A stretch of DNA of 58,300 nucleotides from Salinimicrobium sp049687495 (GCA_049687495.1 JBAVJB010000068.1:1-58300); one strand, 5' to 3'. Positions 47,156-55,816 are shown, numbered from the stretch's first letter. Notes: generated from the letters alone by a model not told the origin. Program-made: numbers and translations.

Positions 47156-49471
47156 TTAGTCTTTTAAGTCTCTGTCTTCCCTTCTCAGCCGCAGTTTGAG
47201 CAAGCTGAACACTCCTAAGGCAGCCACCGTAAGTACCGAGATCTCTATCAAGGTATCAGCTCCCCTAAAGTCTACCAGGATCACGTTCACCACGTTCTTC
47301 CCTTTTGCAATAAGGTAGGAGTTCTGGGCATAGTAATTACTTATCTCTTTGTTTACCGGCTCGCCCAGCACCTCAAGTGAGATCAAGGTGATCAACACTC
47401 CAAAAGCAAGTGAAAGCACGCCGTCAATGATCCTCATCTTATAATCTGAGATCGAAAGGTACTTCGGTAAACTCGAAAGCACCAACACGAACAGGATCAC
47501 TGTTAAAGTGTCGATAGAAAATTGCGTCATAGCCAGGTCAGGTGCGCTGTAGATCACAAACATCAAACAAATTGCATAGCCTACAACTCCCATGGCCACA
47601 ACAGCCGTTAATCGCGATTTCGCGCCCACCACGAAGAAAACCGAGAGGAACATTATTCCCATAATGATCATCTCGTAATAAGTCATGGTATTGAATGACG
47701 AGAAATTCACATGGAACCCGTTCTGCCCGCTGAAGAGCGAATAGGCCGTAAGCACCACCAGGAACAAAATAATGGTGGAAACATAGTTTCTTAAAAAGCC
47801 ATTTTGAAAGATCCTTGTCCACCAGTTTGAAAAGGTCGTGAATCCGGCACTGAAGGCCAGAACGATGTTTTTCGGCGAAATAAACTCCAGTTTCGCGATC
47901 GCCTTTTCTTTTCCTTCGGAAGGTTTTATCAAAAAGTACAGGCCAATTCCGCAGACCAAAGTGATGGCACTTAAGCCAAGAATTTCTGTAAAGCCGTGCC
48001 AGATCTTGAGATGGAGACTGGCTTCTCCTCCAATAGCCGAAACAACCGGCTTGATAATGGTTTCATCAATAATTCCTGGGAAGATCCCAACGAGAATTCC
48101 CAGCAAAGCCAGTAGCATTGGCGGGATCCACATAAGGAAACTCGGCATGTGTACTTTAGAATACCTGTCGGGCAGTTCTCCCGTAAAAGGTTTTATTCCG
48201 GCAATGAACCCGGCGTAAAGCACCAGGATGTTTGTCGCAATAGAAACTACGGTCAGGATGATCGCCCAGTCGCCCATGTCAAGGGTAGCTTCATAAATGA
48301 GATCTTTCCCCAGGAACCCAACCGTCGGCGGAATTCCCCCACTGGAGATGGCCGCGAGAAATCCTGCAATGGCCACCGGCCACATCACCTTCCGAAGTCC
48401 AGATAGTAAAGTGACATTTCTCGTTCCGGTTTCGTGATCGATGATCCCGGTGATAAGGAATAAAGTTGCTTTGTAAAGCGCGTGAACTATGATGTAAACC
48501 GCTGCGGCGGTAAGTGCGAATTCATTTCCAAGACCTATGAGAAACACGAGTACGCCAAGAACCGAAATGGTCGAGTAGGCAAGAACGCCCTTAAGATCTG
48601 TTCTAAATATTGTATGCACAGCCGAATAGAACATGGTCACTGCCCCAACTGTTATAAGGGTTGTATTCCACAGTTCCTGGTTTCCCAGAATAGGAGTAAA
48701 TCTTAACAGCAGGTAAATTCCCGCCTTTACCATTGTAGCGGAATGCAGGTAAGTAGACACCGGCGTTGGCGCTTTCATCGCTCCAGGTAACCAGAAGTGG
48801 AAAGGGAACTGCGCTGATTTTGTGAAGGCCGCACCAAAAATGAGCAGTACGATCCACATATAATTGTCGCTGGCAATGATCATATCGCTTTGGCCAACCA
48901 TTTCCGCAATACTGTAGGTGCCCGCCACGCTGCCAAGCAATAAGGCGCCGGCAAGCAATAGAAATCCGCCCGAGCCGGTTAAGGCAAGAGCAAGAATAGC
49001 CGATTTTCTCGAGGCTTCACTGTTGTTATTAAACCCGATCAGGAAGAACGAACTTATACTGGTAAGCTCCCAAAAAAGGAACATGGAAAGCAGGTTATCA
49101 CTAAGCACCAGGCCAAGCATGGCGCCCATGAACATTCCCAGGTAACCATAGAACCTGTCAAGATACTCGTGCCCCTTGAGGTAAGCTGCGGTATAAGCAA
49201 AGACCAGGAAACCTATCCCGGTAATGAGCAGCGCGAACAAAAGGGAAAGCCCGTCGAGGCTGAAATTCAGGTTAAGCCCCAGTGACGGCACCCATTCATG
49301 AGCCTCGGTGATAATTTCTCCTTCGGAAACTCTTCCGATGAAAGAGAAGAAATAAATGAACAATCCCAGAGGAACAAGAGCAGAAAGTACCGCAAGTTTT
49401 CCTTTAAAGAATTTTCCGGCAAAAGCCAGGAAAACAGAAAAGATAAAACCTGAGAGTATAGCTATAAGCAT
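47156..49471 (-). CDS. mnhA: Mrp antiporter large subunit MnhA/MrpA
   Basis: A 771-residue membrane protein, NuoL-like in residues 1-500: SLDGLSLLFALLITGIGFLV, GYLGMFMGAMLGLVLSDNLL, FWLPGAMKAPTPVSTYLHSA and YSTISVLGVLVFLIGLG. After a linker, a DUF4040-like part follows (YYEMIIMGIMFLSVFFVVGA) and, at the end, an MrpB-like part (NVVNVILVDFRGADTLIEIS). This is the full MrpA architecture that pumps Na+ or K+ outwards in exchange for protons. It is the first gene of the seven-gene operon and has a promoter matching the Bacteroidota consensus. Confidence 0.96.
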   Translation of the reverse strand: MLIAILSGFIFSVFLAFAGKFFKGKLAVLSALVPLGLFIYFFSFIGRVSEGEIITEAHEWVPSLGLNLNFSLDGLSLLFALLITGIGFLVFAYTAAYLKGHEYLDRFYGYLGMFMGAMLGLVLSDNLLSMFLFWELTSISSFFLIGFNNNSEASRKSAILALALTGSGGFLLLAGALLLGSVAGTYSIAEMVGQSDMIIASDNYMWIVLLIFGAAFTKSAQFPFHFWLPGAMKAPTPVSTYLHSATMVKAGIYLLLRFTPILGNQELWNTTLITVGAVTMFYSAVHTIFRTDLKGVLAYSTISVLGVLVFLIGLGNEFALTAAAVYIIVHALYKATLFLITGIIDHETGTRNVTLLSGLRKVMWPVAIAGFLAAISSGGIPPTVGFLGKDLIYEATLDMGDWAIILTVVSIATNILVLYAGFIAGIKPFTGELPDRYSKVHMPSFLMWIPPMLLALLGILVGIFPGIIDETIIKPVVSAIGGEASLHLKIWHGFTEILGLSAITLVCGIGLYFLIKPSEGKEKAIAKLEFISPKNIVLAFSAGFTTFSNWWTRIFQNGFLRNYVSTIILFLVVLTAYSLFSGQNGFHVNFSSFNTMTYYEMIIMGIMFLSVFFVVGAKSRLTAVVAMGVVGYAICLMFVIYSAPDLAMTQFSIDTLTVILFVLVLSSLPKYLSISDYKMRIIDGVLSLAFGVLITLISLEVLGEPVNKEISNYYAQNSYLIAKGKNVVNVILVDFRGADTLIEISVLTVAALGVFSLLKLRLRREDRDLKD

Positions 49472-49498
49472 AGTGAACGTTCAGAATTGCGTGAAACG

Positions 49499-49529
49499 CA
49501 AATATAGCAGTAAAAACTGAGGTTTTAAA
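49499..49529 (-). promoter_or_regulatory. mnh (mrp) operon promoter
   Basis: Minus-strand TTTA (49526-49529), 19 bases, TATATTTG (49499-49506). One base in the -33 box differs from TTTG-N19-TANNTTTG. The start would be near 49493, about 22 bases before the mnhA ATG. Confidence 0.75.
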
Positions 49530-49642
49530 CTTGCCTTTCATTTTTAATAAAGTCACAACAGGTACATCAATCACATGAATTGCGCTCAAAAAGAACCTCA
49601 TTTTTTTAACATTTCTCTCGATAGCATAAAAACAAGAAGTTC

Positions 49643-49659
49643 CAAAAATGACATTTTTG
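49643..49659. repeat. Perfect dispersed palindrome in the divergent mnhA-M61 spacer
   Basis: CAAAAATGACATTTTTG at 49643-49659, flanked by AGTTC and AGCCC. It is the only exact copy in a divergent spacer here (287 bp). The spacer otherwise holds the mnh promoter and an AT-rich segment before the M61 gene; no gene is seen. Confidence 0.85.
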
Positions 49660-49758
49660 AGCCCTCCCTTTTCAGCTGCTTCCATTAATAAATATTAGCA
49701 GCAGGAGTAGCTGCAGCTTCAAAAGGATTTTCATAATTTACGGCCTAAAATTTCTTTT

Positions 49759-51531
49759 ATGCGAGCATTGATCCTTTTTCTGCTGATTTCGGCAGCCGGT
49801 TTTAGTCAAACCAATACCTACAACATATCTTTCAAAAATGCCACGCATCACGAGGCGGTGGTAAAAGCCACTTTCCCGGAGGTAGAAAAAGACACTTTCA
49901 AACTCCGAATGAGCCGCAGCTCTCCCGGCCGGTATGCGCTGCATGAATTCGCAAAGAACGTGTATGGCGTGAAGGCCACCAACAGCAAGGGAGAGCCCTT
50001 GGAAATAAGCCGCCCCGATCCTTACTCATGGAACATCACCGGCCATGACGGCAGCGTGAATGTGGAGTACACCCTCTTCGGAAACCGCGCTGACGGAACT
50101 TACACGCAGTTCGACGATACCCATGCGCACATGAACATCCCGTCGACATTTATGTATGCCGATGACCTGAAGCAGCGCCCTGTCAAGGTGACCTTTAACA
50201 CCGAAGGACAGCCCGACTGGAAAGTTGCGACCCAGCTGAAACAGCTCGACAAAAGCACTTTTTTTGCACCAGATTTCTACTACTTCATGGACAGCCCGGT
50301 GGAGATCAGTAATTATGACCTAAGGGAATTTCAGCTGGACGGGCAAACTATCAGGTTTGTGCTGCACCACCCGGGCACGCCGGCCGAACTGGATGAATAC
50401 TGGGAAAAGGTGAAAAAGATCGTGGCCCAGGAAAAAGCGGTTTACGGGGAGCTTCCAGAATATGATTTTGGGCAGTACACCTTCCTGGCAGATTATATGC
50501 CTCAGGTTTCAGGTGACGGCATGGAGCACCGCAACAGCACCATTCTTACCGATGTTGCCAGCCTCGGCGAAGGTGGCATGAAAGAGAACATCGGCACCGT
50601 CGCCCATGAATACTTCCACTCCTGGAACGTTGAGAGAATCCGCCCGGAGTCGCTGGAGCCTTTCAATTTTTCCGAAGCCAATATGAGCGGCGCCCTTTGG
50701 TTTGCCGAAGGTTTTACCAGCTACTACACCAATCTTATCCTCGCCCGTGCGGGCATTCTAAGCCCTCAGGAATACGCAGAGAGCCTTAACGGCACTTTCA
50801 ACTACGTTTGGAACTCTCCTGCCCTGCAGTACTTCAACCCCATTGAAATGAGCTACCAGGCACCTTTTGTGGATGCGGCTACTTCGGTTGACCCTGTGAA
50901 CCGTGAGAACACTTTCATCTCCTATTATTCCTACGGAAGCATGCTCGGGCTCGCTCTTGACCTGAAACTTCGGGAAAAAGGTCTTACCCTGGACGACTTC
51001 ATGAAGCTGATGTGGAAGAAATATGGTAAAACTGAAAAACCTTATGAAATCAAAGACCTGCAGCAAACTTTAGCTGAATACGCTGGGAAAGACTTTGCCG
51101 AAGATTTCTTCAGCAATTACATATACTCTTCAAAAATGCCAAATTACGAAGCTCTTCTGGCGAGCGTTGGTCTTAAGCTGGAAAGGACATCCAAAAATGC
51201 CTTTTTTGGAGCCTCTTTAAGAAATACTTCCGATGGAGTAGAGATCAGCCGAAACCTTGCTCAAAACTCACCGGCTTACAAAGCAGGATTCGACCAGGGA
51301 GACATTCTCCTTTCCGTCGACGGAACAGCAATAAAAGATAAAGCGCAATTTGAGGAGCTGCTAAAAACCAAGCAGCCGGGAGAAACCATACATGTAAAGA
51401 TCAAAAGAAATGGTAAGTCAACAGATAAAAAAGTTATGCTGAAAGAAGATCCTACCTACAGCATCAGCATTGATGAGGCTGCTTCGGCTAAAGCTGTAAA
51501 GGCGAGGGAGGCCTGGTTGTCAAAAAAATGA
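49759..51531 (+). CDS. M61 family metallopeptidase with PDZ domain
   Basis: A 590-residue exported peptidase (signal peptide MRALILFLLISAAGFSQ). Residues 25-180 form the N-terminal beta domain, the zinc site is AHEYFHSWNVERIRP (HEYFH near residues 283-287) with the third ligand Glu in WFAEGFTSYYTNLILA, and a PDZ domain lies at about 495-570 (SPAYKAGFDQGDILLSVDGT). M61 glycyl aminopeptidases remove N-terminal residues from peptides. It likely acts in the periplasm. Codons at 51192-51208 form a degenerate palindrome copy. Confidence 0.93.
   Translation: MRALILFLLISAAGFSQTNTYNISFKNATHHEAVVKATFPEVEKDTFKLRMSRSSPGRYALHEFAKNVYGVKATNSKGEPLEISRPDPYSWNITGHDGSVNVEYTLFGNRADGTYTQFDDTHAHMNIPSTFMYADDLKQRPVKVTFNTEGQPDWKVATQLKQLDKSTFFAPDFYYFMDSPVEISNYDLREFQLDGQTIRFVLHHPGTPAELDEYWEKVKKIVAQEKAVYGELPEYDFGQYTFLADYMPQVSGDGMEHRNSTILTDVASLGEGGMKENIGTVAHEYFHSWNVERIRPESLEPFNFSEANMSGALWFAEGFTSYYTNLILARAGILSPQEYAESLNGTFNYVWNSPALQYFNPIEMSYQAPFVDAATSVDPVNRENTFISYYSYGSMLGLALDLKLREKGLTLDDFMKLMWKKYGKTEKPYEIKDLQQTLAEYAGKDFAEDFFSNYIYSSKMPNYEALLASVGLKLERTSKNAFFGASLRNTSDGVEISRNLAQNSPAYKAGFDQGDILLSVDGTAIKDKAQFEELLKTKQPGETIHVKIKRNGKSTDKKVMLKEDPTYSISIDEAASAKAVKAREAWLSKK
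51192..51208. repeat. One-mismatch palindrome copy inside the M61 gene
   Basis: CAAAAATGCCTTTTTTG is one base from the consensus (T instead of A after the central C). It encodes KNAFF in the same phase as other genic copies, with GGAGCC on the right like the intergenic ones. Confidence 0.55.
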
Positions 51532-51549
51532 TTTTGGAACCTCTAAAAA

Positions 51550-51710
51550 AAGGTTGGGCTAAAGCCCTATACTCTATTATTTTCTTTTCCGGAGGCTGAA
51601 GCCTCCGGCTATTGATATCTTACCATGAATAGGAACAAGCTCATGAATTGCCTTCGGCTTCAGCCGGAGGATAAATAATTAAAATCTAAAAGGGCTTTAG
51701 CCCAACCTTT
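51550..51710. mobile_element. REP-like inverted-repeat element without transposase
   Basis: Outer arms AAGGTTGGGCTAAAGCCCT (51550-51568) and AGGGCTTTAGCCCAACCTT (51691-51709) are perfect complements; inside are two hairpins, CCGGAGGC-TGAA-GCCTCCGG (51589-51608) and CCTTCGGCT-TC-AGCCGGAGG (51651-51670), which are also similar to each other. The form resembles elements mobilised by REP-associated tyrosine transposases (TnpA-REP, Y1) that are common in Bacteroidota. No such gene lies in the window, so it would be mobilised in trans, if at all. No coding sequence inside. Confidence 0.75.
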
Positions 51711-51713
51711 AAA

Positions 51714-51745
51714 AACAAAAAAACCTGTTGCTTTCGCAACAGGTT
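51714..51745 (-). terminator. Intrinsic terminator of atpD-atpC
   Basis: Minus-strand AACCTGTTGC-GAAA-GCAACAGGTT followed by a run of T residues (51715-51721). It lies 26 bp past atpC. Confidence 0.9.
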
Positions 51746-51770
51746 TTCTTTTATGGTAGAAACCGTAAGC

Positions 51771-52061
51771 CTAGTCGGCCAGTACGATAACTTTATTGTC
51801 TTTCATTTCAACAACCCCGCCTTCAACAGGAAGCACTAATATCTTGCTGTCTTTAGCATCTCTCTTGAACAGCTTTGAGATCTCTTCAGAATTTACATTG
51901 CTGGAATGGGTAAAAACCCTGATCTCACCTTTATTCAAAACCGAAACTATAGGCGCGTGATTGTTCAACATCTGGAACTGCCCGTTAACGCCCGGCACGC
52001 TCACAGAATCAACTTCTGAACTTAGCAGGACTGCTTCCGGAGTTACTATTTCTAAGTGCAT
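51771..52061 (-). CDS. atpC: ATP synthase epsilon subunit, short form
   Basis: A 96-residue subunit that belongs to the central stalk of the F1 motor. MHLEIVTPEAVLLSSEVDSV and VPGVNGQFQMLNNHAPIVSV are the beta-sandwich domain. The C-terminal helical domain that inhibits ATP hydrolysis in E. coli (about 45 residues) is absent, as is usual in Bacteroidota. I start at the ATG at 52061; eight upstream residues in the frame have no family support. It follows atpD by 82 bp, with an AT-rich inverted repeat between. Confidence 0.95.
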   Translation of the reverse strand: MHLEIVTPEAVLLSSEVDSVSVPGVNGQFQMLNNHAPIVSVLNKGEIRVFTHSSNVNSEEISKLFKRDAKDSKILVLPVEGGVVEMKDNKVIVLAD

Positions 52062-52079
52062 ATATCTTGAAATTTCAAG

Positions 52080-52138
52080 CTCCAAATTCCAAATTCCAAT
52101 TTAGATGCTATGGAATTTGAAATTTAGAATTTGGGATT
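52080..52138. repeat. AT-rich inverted repeat in the atpD-atpC spacer
   Basis: Repeated CCAAATT units at 52081-52103 can pair with GGAATTTGAAATTTAGAATT-type sequence at 52112-52138. The whole is a low-complexity hairpin occupying almost the entire spacer inside the operon. It could modulate the relative yield of beta and epsilon subunits, which is inference. Confidence 0.7.
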
Positions 52139-52143
52139 TGTTA

Positions 52144-53655
52144 TTAAGCTTCAGCAAGCATTTTCTCTCCGGCTTCGATCGCTTCTTCGATGGTACCTTT
52201 AAGGTTAAAGGCAGCTTCGGGAAGGTGATCTAATTCCCCGTCCATGATCATGTTGAAACCTTTGATCGTTTCTTTAATGTCAACAAGCACTCCTTTAAGT
52301 CCGGTAAACTGCTCGGCTACGTGGAATGGCTGAGAAAGGAAACGCTGAACACGTCTTGCACGTGATACAGCAAGCTTATCTTCTTCAGAAAGTTCTTCCA
52401 TACCAAGGATGGCGATAATATCCTGAAGCTCTTTGTAACGCTGTAGCAACTCTTTTACTCTTTGAGCACAGTTATAGTGGTCATCACCAAGGATATCTGC
52501 AGTAAGGATACGAGAGGTAGAATCCAACGGGTCAACCGCAGGGTAAATACCAAGCTCGGCAATCTTACGTGAAAGTACTGTTGTTGCATCCAGGTGGGCA
52601 AAAGTTGTTGCCGGCGCCGGGTCAGTAAGGTCATCTGCTGGTACGTAAACCGCCTGTACAGATGTAATAGACCCGTTCTTGGTAGAAGTAATACGCTCCT
52701 GCATCGCACCCATCTCGGTTGCAAGTGTAGGCTGGTAACCTACCGCAGAAGGCATACGTCCAAGAAGCGCAGACACCTCAGAACCTGCCTGTGTAAAACG
52801 GAAGATGTTATCTACGAAGAAAAGTACGTCTTTCCCCTGTCCTTCTCCGGCTCCATCACGGAAGTATTCAGCAATGGTAAGTCCCGAAAGCGCAACACGT
52901 GCACGTGCTCCAGGAGGCTCGTTCATCTGCCCGAAAACGAAAGTAGCTTTAGAATCTTTCATAGCAGTTTTATCTACTTTTTGAAGATCCCAGCCGCCAT
53001 TTTCCATAGAGTGCATGAAGTCTTCACCGTATTTAATAATACCAGACTCAAGCATCTCTCTCAAAAGGTCATTTCCTTCACGTGTTCTTTCACCTACACC
53101 GGCAAACACAGAAAGACCACCGTGACCTTTTGCAATGTTATTAATAAGTTCCTGGATCAATACGGTCTTACCAACCCCTGCACCTCCAAAAAGGCCAATT
53201 TTACCACCTTTTGCGTATGGCTCAATAAGGTCGATCACCTTGATACCTGTGAAAAGAACTTCTGTAGAAACAGATAAGTCTTCAAATTTTGGCGCTTCAC
53301 GGTGAATAGGAAGCCCGTTCTCGTTTGCTTTTGGCAAGTTACCAAGACCGTCGATCGCATCTCCTACCACGTTGAACAATCTACCGTACACATCTTTTCC
53401 AACCGGCATTTGAATTGGCGCTCCTGTAGCAACCACTTCAACCCCGCGGCTAAGACCATCGGTTGAATCCATGGATACTGTTCTTACAGTGTCTTCACCA
53501 ATGTGAGACTGAACTTCAAGAACCAACACAGAACCATCTTTTCGGGTAATTTCCAAAGAATCGTAGATCCTCGGCAATTCAGCATTCTCTGTGTCGAAGC
53601 TTACGTCAACAACAGGGCCGATAACTTGTGCAACTTTACCTGTAAATTTAGACAT
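52144..53655 (-). CDS. atpD: ATP synthase beta subunit
   Basis: A 503-residue catalytic subunit of F1. Walker A is GLFGGAGVGKTVLIQEL (about residues 153-169), the catalytic Glu lies in GVGERTREGNDLL (about 189-201), and FVDNIFRFTQAGSEVSALLG is Walker B, followed by the DELSEED-like EELSEEDKLAVSRAR near residue 420. It makes ATP as part of the membrane complex. Only atpD and atpC lie here, separate from the rest of the F1Fo genes, as in many Bacteroidota. A TATCTTTG promoter element lies upstream. Confidence 0.99.
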   Translation of the reverse strand: MSKFTGKVAQVIGPVVDVSFDTENAELPRIYDSLEITRKDGSVLVLEVQSHIGEDTVRTVSMDSTDGLSRGVEVVATGAPIQMPVGKDVYGRLFNVVGDAIDGLGNLPKANENGLPIHREAPKFEDLSVSTEVLFTGIKVIDLIEPYAKGGKIGLFGGAGVGKTVLIQELINNIAKGHGGLSVFAGVGERTREGNDLLREMLESGIIKYGEDFMHSMENGGWDLQKVDKTAMKDSKATFVFGQMNEPPGARARVALSGLTIAEYFRDGAGEGQGKDVLFFVDNIFRFTQAGSEVSALLGRMPSAVGYQPTLATEMGAMQERITSTKNGSITSVQAVYVPADDLTDPAPATTFAHLDATTVLSRKIAELGIYPAVDPLDSTSRILTADILGDDHYNCAQRVKELLQRYKELQDIIAILGMEELSEEDKLAVSRARRVQRFLSQPFHVAEQFTGLKGVLVDIKETIKGFNMIMDGELDHLPEAAFNLKGTIEEAIEAGEKMLAEA

Positions 53656-53751
53656 TATCTATTCCTTTAATGTTTTGTTTTTTTAAATAGCTAAAAAAGA
53701 ACCTGTAACAACTTTAAAATTTTCTAAAAAGTCATTCGCTTTTTCAGGCTG

Positions 53752-53759
53752 CAAAGATA
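53752..53759 (-). promoter_or_regulatory. atpD -7 element
   Basis: Minus-strand TATCTTTG matches TANNTTTG; no clear -33 at 19 bp. The leader to the ATG would be about 90 bases. The 310-bp spacer to glmS also holds the glmS terminator and a weak palindrome-like AAAAAGTTGATTTTT near 53812; I see nothing else. Confidence 0.6.
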
Positions 53760-53907
53760 GTTTTTTTGCATAAAAGTCTCTAAGAGAAATAACAACTTTT
53801 TTAAAGGTTCCAAAAAGTTGATTTTTAGGCACTTCTTCGGAAGCTGTTCTCCCCCTACAGTTACTGAGCTTAGAACAGAAAACGATTGAGCTTAAAGATT
53901 TCTTCGG

Positions 53908-53941
53908 AAATAAAAAACCCGAAGCAGCTGCCCCGGGTTTT
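53908..53941 (-). terminator. Intrinsic terminator of the glgA-like-DUF4270-glmS operon
   Basis: Minus-strand AAACCCG and CGGGTTT arms around a GC-rich loop with its own GCAGCTGC symmetry, followed by a T-rich run. It lies 25 bp past glmS. Confidence 0.85.
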
Positions 53942-53965
53942 CTGATATATTTCTGAAAATAACTT

Positions 53966-55813
53966 CTATTCTACCGTAACCGATTTTGCCAGGTTCCTTG
54001 GCTGGTCCACATTCTTACCAAGCATCACAGCGATGTGGTAAGACAGCAACTGCAACGGAATGGTTGTTAAAAGCGGAGTAAGCGCCTCAATAGTATCGGG
54101 CACCTCGATCACATAATCGGCCAGATCACGAACACTGGTGTCCCCTTCGGTAACAATTCCAATGATCTTTCCTTGTCTAGAACGTATTTCCTGAATGTTG
54201 CTCACCACCTTCTCGTAATGACCTTTTCTGGTTGCGATTACCACCACCGGCATTTCTTCATCGATAAGCGCGATCGGTCCGTGTTTCATTTCGGCTGCAG
54301 GATAACCCTCAGCATGAATATAGGAAATCTCCTTCAGTTTAAGTGCGCCTTCCAAAGCCACAGGGAAGTTAAATCCTCTTCCCAGGTAAAGACAGTTTCT
54401 TGCGTCTTTATATTTATCGGCAACTACCTTGATATGCTCGTTTGATTCCAACGCCACCTCGATCTTATGCGGAATGGTTTCCATTTCACTTAGGTGCATG
54501 TGGAAATCAGAATTTGAAATGCTGCCTTTTGCTTTGGCAAGTTTCAAAGCCATTAAAGTAAGTACCGTGATCTGCGTAGTAAAGGCTTTTGTTGAAGCCA
54601 CCCCAATCTCAGGACCTGCGTGTGTGTATGCCCCCGCATTGGTCTCTCTTGAAATGGAAGAACCAACTACGTTACAAACTCCAAAGACAAAAGCGCCTTT
54701 TTCCTTTGCAAGCTTGATCGCCGCCATAGTATCGGCAGTTTCACCACTCTGGGAGATCGCGATCACAACATCATCTGAATTAATGATAGGGTTTCTGTAT
54801 CTGAATTCTGAAGCATACTCTACTTCCACAGGGATCCTCGCAAGGTCTTCAAAAACATATTCGGCCACAAGACCGGCGTGCCATGAAGTTCCGCAGGCAA
54901 CGATAATGATACGTTTAGCATTTAAGAAACGCTCCAGGTTATCATCAACCCCGGCCATACGAATAATGCCGGCGTCAACCTGCAAACGTCCTCTAAATGT
55001 ATCGGTAATTGCATTTGGCTGCTCATAGATCTCCTTTAACATAAAGTGATCGAAGCTGTTCTTCTCGATCTGCTCAAGGTTAAGCTGCAGCTCCTGCACA
55101 TAAGGATCAACAAGGCTGTCATCCTTGATCTTTCTTACCTTAACGCCTTTATTTCTTCTCACTACAGCCATTTCCCCGTCTTCCAGGTAAATAGCATTTG
55201 AAGTGAATTCTATAAAAGGAGAGGCATCTGAAGCTATGAAATATTCATCTTCTCCCACTCCAATTGCCAACGGGCTACCCAACCGGGCAACCACGATCTC
55301 ATTAGGTTTTCTCCTGTCAAAAACAGCAATGGCATAAGCACCCACCGTCTGGTTAAGGGCGATCTGCACCGCCTTACCCAGCTTTACATCTTCTTTTTTA
55401 CTGACATCTTCAATAAGATTGACCAAAACTTCGGTATCAGTATCAGATTTAAAAGAGTAGCCTCTTGCGATCAACTCTTTTTTAAGTGATTCATAATTCT
55501 CGATGATCCCGTTGTGAATGATCACAAGGTTTCCCGAGTTTGAGACGTGAGGATGAGAGTTCACATCGTTTGGCACCCCGTGAGTTGCCCAACGCGTGTG
55601 ACCAAGGCCTAAAGTGCCTTTGGTGCTCATTTCATTTTCAAGTTTAGCCTGAAGATCGGCTACCTTTCCTTTAGTCTTGCAAACTTTAAGTTCTTTATCG
55701 TCATACAATGCAATCCCGGCACTGTCATAACCTCTGTACTCCAATCTCTGGAGTCCTTTCAACACGATAGGATAGGCCTCTCTATGCCCTATATATCCCA
55801 CAATTCCACACAT
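53966..55813 (-). CDS. glmS: Glutamine-fructose-6-phosphate aminotransferase (isomerizing)
   Basis: A 615-residue enzyme that makes glucosamine 6-phosphate for peptidoglycan and lipopolysaccharide. Cys2 of MCGIVGYIGHREAYPIVLKG is the glutaminase nucleophile, HTRWATHGVPND and HNGIIENYESLK are glutaminase-domain motifs, and two SIS domains follow (IACGTSWHAGLVAEY, SQSGETADTMAAI, and GRGFNFPVALEGALKLKEIS). The C-terminus ends RNLAKSVTVE, the usual end. No glmS ribozyme-like leader is expected in Bacteroidota and none is evident. It is the last gene of a three-gene operon, 3 bp after DUF4270. Confidence 0.99.
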   Translation of the reverse strand: MCGIVGYIGHREAYPIVLKGLQRLEYRGYDSAGIALYDDKELKVCKTKGKVADLQAKLENEMSTKGTLGLGHTRWATHGVPNDVNSHPHVSNSGNLVIIHNGIIENYESLKKELIARGYSFKSDTDTEVLVNLIEDVSKKEDVKLGKAVQIALNQTVGAYAIAVFDRRKPNEIVVARLGSPLAIGVGEDEYFIASDASPFIEFTSNAIYLEDGEMAVVRRNKGVKVRKIKDDSLVDPYVQELQLNLEQIEKNSFDHFMLKEIYEQPNAITDTFRGRLQVDAGIIRMAGVDDNLERFLNAKRIIIVACGTSWHAGLVAEYVFEDLARIPVEVEYASEFRYRNPIINSDDVVIAISQSGETADTMAAIKLAKEKGAFVFGVCNVVGSSISRETNAGAYTHAGPEIGVASTKAFTTQITVLTLMALKLAKAKGSISNSDFHMHLSEMETIPHKIEVALESNEHIKVVADKYKDARNCLYLGRGFNFPVALEGALKLKEISYIHAEGYPAAEMKHGPIALIDEEMPVVVIATRKGHYEKVVSNIQEIRSRQGKIIGIVTEGDTSVRDLADYVIEVPDTIEALTPLLTTIPLQLLSYHIAVMLGKNVDQPRNLAKSVTVE

Positions 55814-55816
55814 ATT

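Noticed and set aside
52594..53277. 227-codon frame antisense to atpD
   Set aside because: Composition is shadow-like (many Arg, Cys, Ser) and atpD on the other strand is unambiguous.
53811..53828. CAAAAAGTTGATTTTTAG as another copy of the dispersed palindrome
   Set aside because: Three or more differences in the core; too degenerate to count, though the GGTTCC flank is suggestive.
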